DNA of 30,438 nucleotides from an uncultured Eubacteriales bacterium (GCA_900542395.1 UQNM01000028.1:1-30438), one strand, 5' to 3'. Positions 7,858 to 15,483 are shown, numbered from the stretch's first letter. Translations and numbers: made by a program. The notes: generated by a model from the sequence alone, not told the origin.

Positions 7858-8919
7858 ATGACACGAAAGCAATGGGCCGCTCTGACTTTATCGCTGCTTG
7901 CGCTGGGCATCGGCGGAACGATTGCCGCCGTCTCGATCATCGATCCCTTTGAAGTGTATCACAAAGCGACGGCGTTCATCCCCCCGATTACAAACGGCAC
8001 GCAGCTCTATTCCAACGCAGGCATCGCCAAAAACTACGCATACGACAGCGTGGTGATCGGCTCCTCGATGACGGAAAACTTTCGTCCCTCCCAACTGAAT
8101 CGCCTTTTCGGCGGGCAGTTCGTCAAGCTGTGCGTCAACGGCGGCTCCTCCTTCGATCACAAGCAGATGATGGAGCTGGCCTTTTCCACGCACGACGTTC
8201 GCCGCGTGCTGTACGGCATTGATCTGGACGCGCTGACCTACTTCTATAAAACGCCCAATCACGAAACGCCGAATTACCTCTACGACGACGATCTGCTTAA
8301 CGACGTCGCCTATTGGTTCAACGCCGGCGTGCTGGCCAAATACATCCCTCAATGCCTGATGACGCTCGGCCAAAGCGACCCGGATCAGATAGACACCATG
8401 TACAGATGGAGCGACCTGTTCACATATGGCAAAGACGCCGTGCTTCCGGGGTTTACGTTCAGCACCCGCCGCGTCGAGCAGCGCGACGCCGGGGAAAAGC
8501 CGACGCTTTCCTATCAATTTCAAATGAACGTGCAGCACAACTTCCTGCCTTATATCGAGCAGCACCCCGATACGCAGTTCATGTTCTTTTTCCCGCCGTA
8601 TTCGCTTCTCTCGTGGTATCAAGCCTACGAAAACGGCACGCTGGAGCTCGATCTGCACCAGAAGCAGGCGCTGATCGAGGTGCTGCTCGCCTATGACAAC
8701 GTGCAGATTTACGATTTTCAGGCGCAGGCGGATTGGATCTGCAATCTTGACAACTACATCGACGCGCGGCATTACAGCGGCGCGATCAACGACGCGATGG
8801 CCGAGGCCATGGCCGCCGGAGAAAGCCGCATCACCGACGCCGCCCAGATTGAGGCCGACAACGACGTGATTCGCAGCCTCGTCGATCAGATCGTTTCCGC
8901 CGGAGAATGGCCGTTTTGA
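7858..8919 (+). CDS. Membrane-anchored SGNH-like protein, partner of MBOAT (copy 1)
   Basis: 353 aa. One N-terminal membrane segment (about 7-28) is followed by an extracellular domain starting IDPFEVY. The domain shows an SGNH/DltD/AlgJ-like layout: YDSVVIGSSMTENFRPS with candidate nucleophile Ser70, FFPPYS near 244-249, and a C-terminal DARHY with Asp302 and His305. In such systems the membrane MBOAT passes an acyl group outward and the SGNH partner moves it to a surface polymer; that role here is inferred from context. The ATG at 7858 was chosen because the promoter ends at 7748 and AAGGAA lies upstream. It is clearly paralogous, over its whole length, to the protein at 10456-11505 on the other side of the MBOAT gene. 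The true acceptor (teichoic acid, peptidoglycan, exopolysaccharide) is unknown. Confidence 0.75.
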   Translation: MTRKQWAALTLSLLALGIGGTIAAVSIIDPFEVYHKATAFIPPITNGTQLYSNAGIAKNYAYDSVVIGSSMTENFRPSQLNRLFGGQFVKLCVNGGSSFDHKQMMELAFSTHDVRRVLYGIDLDALTYFYKTPNHETPNYLYDDDLLNDVAYWFNAGVLAKYIPQCLMTLGQSDPDQIDTMYRWSDLFTYGKDAVLPGFTFSTRRVEQRDAGEKPTLSYQFQMNVQHNFLPYIEQHPDTQFMFFFPPYSLLSWYQAYENGTLELDLHQKQALIEVLLAYDNVQIYDFQAQADWICNLDNYIDARHYSGAINDAMAEAMAAGESRITDAAQIEADNDVIRSLVDQIVSAGEWPF

Positions 8920-8944
8920 TTTTTGAAAAGGAGCACCGACCGCC

Positions 8945-10378
8945 ATGCTGTTCAATTCCTACGTCTTCATGCTGGCCTTTCTGCCGCTGACGCTGCTTTG
9001 TTATTTTCTGCTGGGCAGACTGCCGGAAAAAATCCAGCTCAACAAGGTTTTCCTCGTGCTGGCCTCGTTTCTGTTTTACGGCTACAACAACCCGAGCTAT
9101 GTGCCGATCATCGCGGGCAGCATCCTGATCAATTACGCGCTCAGCCAGCTGATGCTCACCCAGCAAAAAAAGGCCCTCCGTCTGCCGCTGATGCTGCTGG
9201 GGCTCTTCCTCAACCTCGGCGTGCTGTTTTATTTCAAATACCACGATTTCTTCTTTGAAAACCTGAACGGCGCGTTCGGCCTGCATCTGACGCTCAACCA
9301 TCTGGCGCTGCCGCTGGGCATTTCGTTTTTCACCTTCCAGCAGCTTTCCTACGTCATCGACAGCTACAAGCGCACCGTTCCGCGCTACAACATTCTGGAT
9401 TATTCGCTCTTCGTCACGTTCTTTCCCCAGCTCATCGCGGGGCCGATCGTGCTGCACAGCGAAATCGTGCCGCAGTTTGCGGATGTGAAAAACCGCCATT
9501 TCAACTTCGATCATTTCGCTCCCGGCCTGTACGCTTTCGCGCGCGGTCTGGTGAAAAAGGTGGTGATCGCCGATACGTTCGCCGTCGCGGTCGAGGCGGG
9601 CTTTGCCGACGCGCTGACGCTCAACACGGCGGAGGCGTGGTTCGTCGCCATCGGCTACACCCTCCAGCTCTACTTCGATTTTTCCGGCTACTGCGATATG
9701 GCGACCGGCGTGGGGCTGATGTTCAACATCAAAATCCCAATCAACTTCAATTCGCCGTACAAGAGCCTCAACATCCGCGAATTCTGGCAGCGGTGGCATG
9801 TCACGCTCTCCCGCTTTCTGACCACCTACGTCTATTTCCCGCTCGGCGGCAGCCGGAAAGGGTTGGCGCGCACCTGCGTCAACCTGATGATCGTCTTTCT
9901 GCTCAGCGGCCTGTGGCATGGCGCGGGCTGGCTCTTCCTGCTCTGGGGGCTGATGCACGGGGCGGCGAGCGTGCTCTACCGCCTCTTCCGCAAGCCGTAT
10001 GACGGCCTGCACCCGGCGCTGCAATGGATGATCAATTTCGGCTTCATCGTCGTGGCCTGGGTGTTCTTCCGCGCGACGAGCCTCGCCGACGCGCTGGCCA
10101 TCGTCAAAGCCATGCTGACGATGAACTTCGGGCCGCTGCGCGACTCCATCACCTCCGCCTTCGCCCTGCCCGGCGGCTTCCATCCGGACGGCAACGCGGT
10201 ATATATGATGATTTGGTACGCCGCGTCGCTATTTGCCTGCCTCGGCCTGCGCAACACCTACGAAAAGACGATGGATTTCCGCCCGACCGTCTGCAATTCC
10301 ATTTCCACCGTGTTGATGATTCTCTACTGCACCCTGTCGCTTTCCAGCGTGAGCGTGTTCCTGTACTTTAATTTCTGA
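8945..10378 (+). CDS. MBOAT-family O-acyltransferase (AlgI/DltB-like)
   Basis: 477 aa, about 10-12 membrane segments. Family hallmarks in order are LPLGISFFTFQQLSY near 122-136, PQLIAGPI near 161-168, YFDFSGYCDMA near 243-253, WQRWHVTLS at 281-289, YFPLGGSRKG at 297-306, and SGLWHGAGW at 321-329 with the conserved catalytic His325. MBOAT proteins move acyl groups from an intracellular donor across the membrane for O-acylation of surface polymers such as alginate or teichoic acid. AAGGAG lies 11 nt before the ATG, and the gene starts 25 bp after the upstream SGNH gene. It looks more like AlgI/PatA than DltB, and no dltA or dltC is nearby, so acetylation is more likely than D-alanylation. The next gene follows after 77 bp containing a small GC hairpin. 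Confidence 0.93.
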   Translation: MLFNSYVFMLAFLPLTLLCYFLLGRLPEKIQLNKVFLVLASFLFYGYNNPSYVPIIAGSILINYALSQLMLTQQKKALRLPLMLLGLFLNLGVLFYFKYHDFFFENLNGAFGLHLTLNHLALPLGISFFTFQQLSYVIDSYKRTVPRYNILDYSLFVTFFPQLIAGPIVLHSEIVPQFADVKNRHFNFDHFAPGLYAFARGLVKKVVIADTFAVAVEAGFADALTLNTAEAWFVAIGYTLQLYFDFSGYCDMATGVGLMFNIKIPINFNSPYKSLNIREFWQRWHVTLSRFLTTYVYFPLGGSRKGLARTCVNLMIVFLLSGLWHGAGWLFLLWGLMHGAASVLYRLFRKPYDGLHPALQWMINFGFIVVAWVFFRATSLADALAIVKAMLTMNFGPLRDSITSAFALPGGFHPDGNAVYMMIWYAASLFACLGLRNTYEKTMDFRPTVCNSISTVLMILYCTLSLSSVSVFLYFNF

Positions 10379-10455
10379 CGCTAATCTCTCAACGCTTCCC
10401 CGGCGCGCGTCCCGCGCCCCTGCCGCTTTTTCCCCTGTTTATCGGTAAAGTATTG

Positions 10456-11505
10456 ATGAAACGAAAAACTTGGGCGCTTGCGAGCCTTGCGCTTCTGCTC
10501 GCCGCAATCGCCGCCATCAGCCTGACGGTGATCGTCATTGATCCTTTTCAGGTGTATCGTCCGGCGACGCGCTATCTGCCGCCGATTGACAGAACCACGC
10601 AGGTCTACGCCAACGCGGGCGTTGCGCGCAGCTACACATACGACAGCGCCATCGTCGGCACATCCGTGACCGAGAATTTCCGGCCGTCGCAGATGGATTC
10701 GCTGCTCGGCGGCCGCTTTATCAAGCTGTGCACCTCCGCCGGAACGGCCTATAACCATGCGCTGCTGATGGATTTGGCCTTCCGCACGCACGACATGCGC
10801 CGCATCGTCTACGGGCTGGACGTCTATTCCTTCATCGCCCGGCTCGACCAGACCGGCAGCGACGTGCCGCTGTATCTCTATGACGACAGCCTCCTCAACG
10901 ACGTATCCTATTGGCTCAACCGCAGCGTGCTGGCCACGTTCCTGCCGCGCTGCCTGAGCGCGTGGGGGCAGAAGCAGGACGACTCCATCCGCGACAGCAT
11001 GTATTGCTGGGCGGGGCAGGATGAATACGGCTCCGTCGCGCTGTATACCGCCCGCTTCACCGCGCCGGAAAATCCGCTGCCTGCGGACGCTTACATCCGG
11101 CAGGCGCAGGCCAATTTGGACGCGCATCTGCTCCCCTACGTCGCCGCGCACCCGGAAACGCAATTCGACATCTTTTTCCCGCCGTATTCCGCCGCCGAGT
11201 GGGCGACGATGGAAAGCAAGGGCACGCTTGAGAGCATGCTCGCCCTCCGTTCGCTCTGTTACGACGCGCTGAGCGGCTTTGCGAACGTGACGATTTACGA
11301 TTTCACCACGCGCGCGGATTGGGTGCTCGACCTGAACAACTACAAGGACGCGCTGCACTACGGCCAGTGGATCAACGACGCGATCACCGAATGTATTGCG
11401 CGCGGCGAAAATGTCGTGGCCGACCGCGAAACGCTGGACGCGGCGACGGCGCAGCTTCGCGCGTGGGCCGACGCGCAGATTGAGGCGGGCGGTTGGATAT
11501 TCTGA
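10456..11505 (+). CDS. Membrane-anchored SGNH-like protein, partner of MBOAT (copy 2)
   Basis: 349 aa, a full-length paralogue of the protein at 7858-8919. It has an N-terminal membrane segment, IDPFQVY at 28-34, YDSAIVGTSVTENFRPS with candidate nucleophile Ser70, FFPPYS near 240-245, and DALHY with Asp298 and His301. All residues that could form a Ser-Asp-His triad are kept in both copies, so neither looks like a decayed duplicate. The sequence around the candidate Ser differs (GTS against GSS), as do the middle 130-220 residues, which suggests different acceptors or regulation. The start codon has only a poor ribosome site, so translation may be weak or depend on readthrough from upstream; the in-frame TTG directly before it is an alternative. 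Placed 20 bp before vanY. Confidence 0.75.
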   Translation: MKRKTWALASLALLLAAIAAISLTVIVIDPFQVYRPATRYLPPIDRTTQVYANAGVARSYTYDSAIVGTSVTENFRPSQMDSLLGGRFIKLCTSAGTAYNHALLMDLAFRTHDMRRIVYGLDVYSFIARLDQTGSDVPLYLYDDSLLNDVSYWLNRSVLATFLPRCLSAWGQKQDDSIRDSMYCWAGQDEYGSVALYTARFTAPENPLPADAYIRQAQANLDAHLLPYVAAHPETQFDIFFPPYSAAEWATMESKGTLESMLALRSLCYDALSGFANVTIYDFTTRADWVLDLNNYKDALHYGQWINDAITECIARGENVVADRETLDAATAQLRAWADAQIEAGGWIF

Positions 11506-11525
11506 CCGCCGGAAAGGAGACTCGC

Positions 11526-12968
11526 ATGCGTCCATCCCCCAAGCGGGCTGAGCCCGCCTTCACTTCCGCCGAAGTTCGCGAAATATCAAGCTCTCGCTCA
11601 CGCGGGCGATCTCGCGCAATTTCCGATCCATCCAAGCGGGCTGAGCCCGCTTTCACCTCCGCCGAAGCTTGCAAAACGTCAAGCTCTCGCTCACGCGGGC
11701 GATCCCGCGCAATTTCCGATCCATCCAAGCGGGCTGAGCCCGCCTTCACTTCCGCCGAAGCTTGCAAAACGTCAAGCTCTCGCTCACGCGGGCGATCCCG
11801 CGCAATCTCTGATATGCCAAACAAGCGGCAGCCTTACGGCAGGCTGTTTGCGGCCAGCGGCATTTTGCTGGCCGTCGTGCTGGTCAGCGCCCTGATGACC
11901 ACCTTTTTACAGGCGCCCAACCTCGACGCGCTGGCCGACGCCACCGCCGTGCCGAGCGCCGAGGCCACGCCCAGCCCCGAGCCGACCATCACGCCCACGC
12001 CGGCGGTTTACGCCCCGTTCGGCGCGCAATACGGCTACGGCGGCGCGAACCTGATTCCCGATACCCCGACCCCGAATCCGATCACGCCCATGCCGACCGC
12101 CGCGCCCACCGGCACCCCCACCCCGACCGCCGTTCCGACCCGGACGCTGAAAAAAAATTCCACCGGCGATGACGTTAAAAAGCTCCAGCAGGCGTTGATT
12201 GATCTGGGCTATCTCGCTGACGCGGCGGACGGCACCTTCGGCGCAAACACGCAGGAAGCCGTCACCCGGTTTCAGGCCGTCAACGGTCTGAGCGCCGACG
12301 GTCTGGCGGGCGCAAAGACGCAGGAGCTGCTCTACAGCGGCAGCGCGCTTTCCGCCGATCAAGCGCCGAAGCCCGATTTCCTGATTCTGGTCAACCGTCA
12401 GCACAAGCTCGGCAAGAACGACGCGCCGACCGATCTGGTGACGATTGAAAACGTGCTCTCCGCCGACATCGTGAAGGTCAAGTATTCCGGCACAAAGGCC
12501 GACCGAACCGCCACCGAAGCGCTGGGGCAGATGCTCTCCGCCGCCATCGCCGACGGCGTTTCCAATTTCCAGATTTCCTCTGCCTACCGCACGTACAGCG
12601 AGCAGCAGAAGCTGGTGGATAACTCCGTCGCCAAATACCGGAAGAATAACCCGGATTGGTCGCGCAACCGCTGCCTGTCCGCCACCTACAACACCGTCGC
12701 CCCCGCCGGAACGAGCGAACATCAGACCGGCCTCGCCTTTGACATCACCGTGCCCGGCGTGAGCTTCACCGGCACACAGCAGCAGAAGTGGCTCCACGCG
12801 CACTGCGCGGAATACGGCTTCATCGTCCGCTTCACCGCCGAAAAGCAGAAGCTGACGGGCTTTGTCGCCGAGAGCTGGCATTTCCGCTATGTCGGCAAAG
12901 AAGCCGCCGCCGTCATCACGCAAAACGGCTGGTGTTTGGAAGAATACGTCGAAAAGATGGGGCTGTAA
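11526..12968 (+). CDS. VanY-type D-alanyl-D-alanine carboxypeptidase with peptidoglycan-binding domain and repeat-derived N-terminus
   Basis: 480 aa from the ATG at 11526, which has AAGGAG 9 nt upstream. Residues 6-96 come from three in-frame copies of a 93-bp repeat and are basic and Ser/Arg-rich. A membrane segment follows (about 105-127), then a Pro/Thr-rich linker, a PG_binding_1 domain (about 207-271, ending NGLSADGLAGAKTQELL), and a VanY domain (about 282-480). Zinc ligands are visible as SEHQTGLAFD (His399, Asp406) and ESWHFRY (His452), with the general-base Glu in ESWH. The enzyme should remove terminal D-Ala from wall stem peptides outside the cell. Without the repeats the protein would begin MPNKRQPYG at 11814, an in-frame ATG with no ribosome site. 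No vancomycin-resistance genes lie nearby, so this is ordinary wall trimming. Last gene of the operon. Confidence 0.9.
   Translation: MRPSPKRAEPAFTSAEVREISSSRSRGRSRAISDPSKRAEPAFTSAEACKTSSSRSRGRSRAISDPSKRAEPAFTSAEACKTSSSRSRGRSRAISDMPNKRQPYGRLFAASGILLAVVLVSALMTTFLQAPNLDALADATAVPSAEATPSPEPTITPTPAVYAPFGAQYGYGGANLIPDTPTPNPITPMPTAAPTGTPTPTAVPTRTLKKNSTGDDVKKLQQALIDLGYLADAADGTFGANTQEAVTRFQAVNGLSADGLAGAKTQELLYSGSALSADQAPKPDFLILVNRQHKLGKNDAPTDLVTIENVLSADIVKVKYSGTKADRTATEALGQMLSAAIADGVSNFQISSAYRTYSEQQKLVDNSVAKYRKNNPDWSRNRCLSATYNTVAPAGTSEHQTGLAFDITVPGVSFTGTQQQKWLHAHCAEYGFIVRFTAEKQKLTGFVAESWHFRYVGKEAAAVITQNGWCLEEYVEKMGL
11541..11819. repeat. Three tandem copies of a 93-bp repeat inside the vanY reading frame
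   Basis: Copies start at 11541, 11634 and 11727, an exact 93-bp (31-codon) period. Each starts with the palindrome GCGGGCTGAGCCCGC and ends with GCGCAATTTCCGAT or a close variant. Copies 2 and 3 are nearly identical; copy 1 diverges in the middle, and copy 3 ends differently where the ordinary gene resumes. A fourth, more diverged and inverted copy lies between genes at 28451-28536. Confidence 0.95.
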
Positions 12969-12990
12969 CCCGTTTTCTGCCGCAGATTCA

Positions 12991-13026
12991 CCCCGCCGCT
13001 CTGAACAAGGGAGGCGGGGATGTTTT
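12991..13026 (+). terminator. Terminator of the MBOAT/SGNH/vanY operon
   Basis: CCCCGCC (12991-12997) pairs with GGCGGGG (13013-13019), and TGTTTTA follows. It lies 23 bp past the vanY stop. The T-run is short. Confidence 0.55.
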
Positions 13027-13039
13027 ATGCCGCCCCATC

Positions 13040-13071
13040 AAAAAAGGGTCATCCCCTCTCGGAGACAACCC
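13040..13071 (-). terminator. Terminator of the perR-rubrerythrin transcript
   Basis: On the minus strand an 11-bp stem with some G-T pairs (13071-13061 with 13056-13046) and a GAGA loop is followed by six T. It lies about 30 bp past the rubrerythrin stop. Confidence 0.8.
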
Positions 13072-13099
13072 TCGTTTTTCAAACAATATTCGCTTTTTC

Positions 13100-13642
13100 T
13101 CAGCCGAAGTACCGCTTGAGCAGCCCCTCGAACGCCTTGCCGTGGCGGGCTTCGTCGCGCGCCATCTCATGCACGGTGTCGTGGATCGCGTCGAGGTTAT
13201 GCTGCTTGGCCAGCTTCGCCAGCTCAAACTTGCCCTCGGTCGCGCCGTTCTCGGCCTCAACGCGCATTTCAAGGTTCTTCTTGGTGGAGTCGGTCACGAC
13301 CTCGCCCAGCAGCTCGGCGAACTTTGCCGCATGCTCGGCCTCTTCATACGCGGCCTTCTCCCAGTAGAGGCCGATCTCCGGGTAGCCCTCGCGATGCGCG
13401 ACGCGCGCCATCGCCAGATACATACCGACCTCGCTGCACTCGCCCGCGAAGTTCGCGCGCAGGCCGTCGAGGATCTCCTGCGGGCAGCCCTTGGCCACGC
13501 CGACCACATGCTCGGCCGCCCAAGCGCGCTCACCCTTCTGCTCGACAAACTTGCTGGCCGGAACGCCGCACTGCGGGCACTTCTCCGGCGGATTCTCGCC
13601 TTCCCAAACATAACCGCAAACCGTGCAAACCCACTTTTTCAT
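13100..13642 (-). CDS. Reverse rubrerythrin (rubredoxin domain first)
   Basis: 180 aa, cytoplasmic. A rubredoxin-type iron site (Cys6, Cys9, Cys22, Cys25) comes first and the diiron ferritin-like domain second, the reverse of classical rubrerythrin. The diiron ligands are in GECSE, YEEAEHAAKF and RDEARHGKAF. Related clostridial proteins reduce hydrogen peroxide (and oxygen) with electrons from NAD(P)H through a partner reductase; no such reductase is in the window. AAGGAGG lies 9 nt before the ATG. It sits 58 bp downstream of perR on the same strand with no clear promoter between, so the two are probably co-transcribed and peroxide-induced. A good terminator follows. Confidence 0.93.
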   Translation of the reverse strand: MKKWVCTVCGYVWEGENPPEKCPQCGVPASKFVEQKGERAWAAEHVVGVAKGCPQEILDGLRANFAGECSEVGMYLAMARVAHREGYPEIGLYWEKAAYEEAEHAAKFAELLGEVVTDSTKKNLEMRVEAENGATEGKFELAKLAKQHNLDAIHDTVHEMARDEARHGKAFEGLLKRYFG

Positions 13643-13700
13643 ACCTGTTTCCTCCTTAACATTTTTGTTCTCTGTTGAGCCGCCGGGAGCCGTTAAACGC

Positions 13701-14093
13701 TCAGCCCTCGCCGGTTGACGCCTTTTGTCTGCTCAGGCAGTCCTTGCAGACGCCGTGAGCCGTTACCTCGCACCAGTTGACGCGGTGCCCGCAGCATTTC
13801 GCGGCTTCCGCCGCCATGCCGGTAAAATCCGCCTCGATATCGTACACGCTTCCGCACTGCTCACACACGAAATGCATGTGATTGGTGCGGATGTATTCGT
13901 ATACCGCGCTTTTCTTCCCGAGGGAGAGCCTGCGAATCAGCCCCATTTCCCTCAGGTGATCCAGCGCGCGGTAGACGGTCGCCGTTCCGATACCGTCCAG
14001 GCCTTCCAGAATCTCGTCGGCAGTAAGGTGACAGCGCTTCGCGGCCAAGATATCAAGAACCGTCTGCGCCTGTGCGCTGATCTTGGCTTTCAT
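13701..14093 (-). CDS. perR: Fur-family transcriptional regulator, PerR-like
   Basis: 130 aa. A winged-helix DNA-binding half (recognition region near GTATVYRALDHL, 37-48) is followed by a metal-binding dimer half. The regulatory site residues match PerR: His22, HMH at 72-74, and Asp85 in VYDIEAD. The Asp is the residue that makes PerR respond to peroxide; Fur usually has Glu there. Structural zinc Cys pairs are 77/80 and 116/119. AGGTGA precedes the ATG. The gene leads a likely perR-rubrerythrin operon, and its promoter carries two Fur/PerR-like boxes, which points to autoregulation. Assignment to PerR rather than Fur or Zur rests on the Asp, the neighbour and the four Cys. Confidence 0.85.
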   Translation of the reverse strand: MKAKISAQAQTVLDILAAKRCHLTADEILEGLDGIGTATVYRALDHLREMGLIRRLSLGKKSAVYEYIRTNHMHFVCEQCGSVYDIEADFTGMAAEAAKCCGHRVNWCEVTAHGVCKDCLSRQKASTGEG

Positions 14094-14112
14094 CGCTTAT
14101 CACCTCGCTCAG

Positions 14113-14127
14113 TGAGAATCTGTATCA
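14113..14127. promoter_or_regulatory. Fur/PerR-like operator at the perR transcription start
   Basis: TGAGAATcTGTATCA is a 7-1-7 inverted repeat of the Fur/PerR box type (compare TGATAATnATTATCA). It overlaps the predicted start point just downstream of the perR -10 box, a repressing position. Confidence 0.6.
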
Positions 14128-14129
14128 TC

Positions 14130-14158
14130 ATTATAGCCACGATTCTTCTGTTTGTCAA
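14130..14158 (-). promoter_or_regulatory. Perfect consensus sigma-A promoter of perR
   Basis: On the minus strand TTGACA (14158-14153), 17 nt, TATAAT (14135-14130). Both hexamers match consensus at all positions. The start point would be near 14123. Confidence 0.9.
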
Positions 14159-14177
14159 GCGTTTTTTGAAAAGTTTT

Positions 14178-14192
14178 TGAGAATTATTCTCG
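14178..14192. promoter_or_regulatory. Second Fur/PerR-like operator upstream of the perR -35 box
   Basis: TGAGAATtATTCTCG contains a perfect GAGAAT-T-ATTCTC palindrome and matches the 7-1-7 Fur/PerR box. It begins 20 bp upstream of the -35 box, next to the end of the small membrane-protein gene. Confidence 0.65.
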
Positions 14193-14217
14193 TTTTCAAT
14201 TCGACATAGAGCGCAGT

Positions 14218-14415
14218 TTATTTTGTGCGGCAGAAAATGAGGATCGCCGCGAGCGCAACCACGCAAACCACAATAAACACATCGAGCACGGGGAGCGGGA
14301 TGTTGATTCTATCGTAAATCTGTTCTTTGAGATTTTTCTGCTGTTTGGTTTCTTCCACGATTTTATCAACCATCGCTTCATCAATTTTCTTTTTAGACTT
14401 TTTTTCTTCGCTCAT
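14218..14415 (-). CDS. Small single-span membrane protein, unknown function
   Basis: 65 aa. A very charged, Lys/Glu-rich N-terminal part (MSEEKKSKKKIDEAMVDKIV) probably forms an amphipathic helix. It is followed by one C-terminal membrane segment (about 42-60) and a short CRTK tail. I do not recognise a family. AAAGGAA precedes the ATG at 14415; longer in-frame forms run into the terminator hairpin upstream. It lies between the mgl terminator and the perR promoter on the same strand, and no clear promoter is seen. Confidence 0.6.
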   Translation of the reverse strand: MSEEKKSKKKIDEAMVDKIVEETKQQKNLKEQIYDRINIPLPVLDVFIVVCVVALAAILIFCRTK

Positions 14416-14438
14416 CCTATCATTCCTTTCTCGAATCC

Positions 14439-14470
14439 AAAAATCCGCCACGCATGACACGCGGCGGATT
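14439..14470 (-). terminator. Terminator of the mglBAC operon
   Basis: AATCCGCC (14442-14449) and GGCGGATT (14463-14470) form an 8-bp stem. On the minus strand it is followed by a run of five T that includes the last stem bases. It lies 15 bp beyond the mglC stop. Confidence 0.75.
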
Positions 14471-14484
14471 CAAAGGGGGCTTTT

Positions 14485-15483
14485 TTACTTCTTCGCCAGA
14501 TACTTACGCAGATCAAGCGCAACAGCGATAATGATAACCAGACCCTGCGCAATGTAGGTGTAGGAAGATTCCACGCCGAGGAACTGGAGAACAATCTTCA
14601 ACACCTCGAACACCAGAACGCCGATGAGGATGCCCGGAATCGTGCCGACGCCGCCGTTGACGGAAACGCCGCCGATGGTGCAGCCTGCGATGGCTTCAAG
14701 CTCCCAGCCCTGCGCGGTATTGACCGAGCAGCCGCCGGACTTCGCGCAGACGAGGAAACCGGTCAGACCATAGAGCGCGCCAGCCAGCATGTAGATCAAA
14801 ATTTTGCTTCTGTTGACATTGATGCCCGCAACCTCAGCCGCATTTTCGTTGCCGCCGATGGCATACATATACTTGCCGTAGCGGGTCTTGTTATACAAGA
14901 ACCACATGAACAGGCCGATGAAAATCGCGATAATCGTCAGGTTGCTCAGCATGCGCGTACCGACGTAGCCCGTCGCCAGACCCGTGTAATCGCTGCGCAG
15001 ACCGCCAATCGGAATCGCGCCCGTATACACAAGGCAAGCGCCGTAAACCAGCGTCTGCATGCCCAGCGTCGCGATGAACGGCGGCACTTTGAGGAAAGCG
15101 ATAACAGAACCATTCACAGCACCGATCAGCGCGCACAGTGCGACGACAATCAGCAGAACCACGAGCAGCGGCATCTCCGGCATACCCGGATAGAAGCGCT
15201 GGTCGTAATTGGCGCGCTGCATCAGAATACCGGAAAGGCAAGCCGCAAGGCCAGCCACGCGGCCAGCGGAAAGGTCGGTGCCCTTGGTAATCAAGCATCC
15301 GGAAACGCCGCAGGCAATGATGAAGCGAACAGCGGTATTGGAAAGCAGGTTACGAATGTTGTTCGCAGAAAGGAAGTTCTTGTTCTGTGTGCTGACGAAC
15401 ACGGATGCGAGGAAGATCAGCACGATGATGATGTTTTCGGAAAGCCATTTGCCAATGGATTTCACGCTGAATTTCTTGCCCAT
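14485..15483 (-). CDS. mglC: Sugar ABC transporter permease, MglC/RbsC type
   Basis: 332 aa, about 8-10 membrane segments, of the BPD_transp_2 family. It forms the transmembrane channel of a carbohydrate uptake 1/2-type importer with MglA and MglB. The family motifs YAIGGNENAAEVAGINV (the cytoplasmic loop contacting the ATPase) and GGVSVNGGVGTIPGILIGVL are present. Its start has AAGGAG 12 nt upstream and lies 25 bp after the mglA stop, so the two are translated from one message. Similarity pattern and the MglB partner suggest galactose/glucose; permeases of this type do not show specificity themselves. Confidence 0.93.
   Translation of the reverse strand: MGKKFSVKSIGKWLSENIIIVLIFLASVFVSTQNKNFLSANNIRNLLSNTAVRFIIACGVSGCLITKGTDLSAGRVAGLAACLSGILMQRANYDQRFYPGMPEMPLLVVLLIVVALCALIGAVNGSVIAFLKVPPFIATLGMQTLVYGACLVYTGAIPIGGLRSDYTGLATGYVGTRMLSNLTIIAIFIGLFMWFLYNKTRYGKYMYAIGGNENAAEVAGINVNRSKILIYMLAGALYGLTGFLVCAKSGGCSVNTAQGWELEAIAGCTIGGVSVNGGVGTIPGILIGVLVFEVLKIVLQFLGVESSYTYIAQGLVIIIAVALDLRKYLAKK

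Noticed and set aside
8831..10183. 450-codon minus-strand frame opposite the MBOAT gene
   Set aside because: Composition and position show it is a shadow; the plus strand carries clear MBOAT motifs.
11541..11819. CRISPR-like array from evenly spaced repeats
   Set aside because: The 93-bp units are contiguous without unique spacers, only three copies exist, they are in a reading frame, and no cas genes are near.
11526..12968. vancomycin-resistance (vanY of a van cluster)
   Set aside because: No vanH, vanA/B, vanX, vanR or vanS homologues nearby; the enzyme sits in a surface-acylation operon and is a general D,D-carboxypeptidase.
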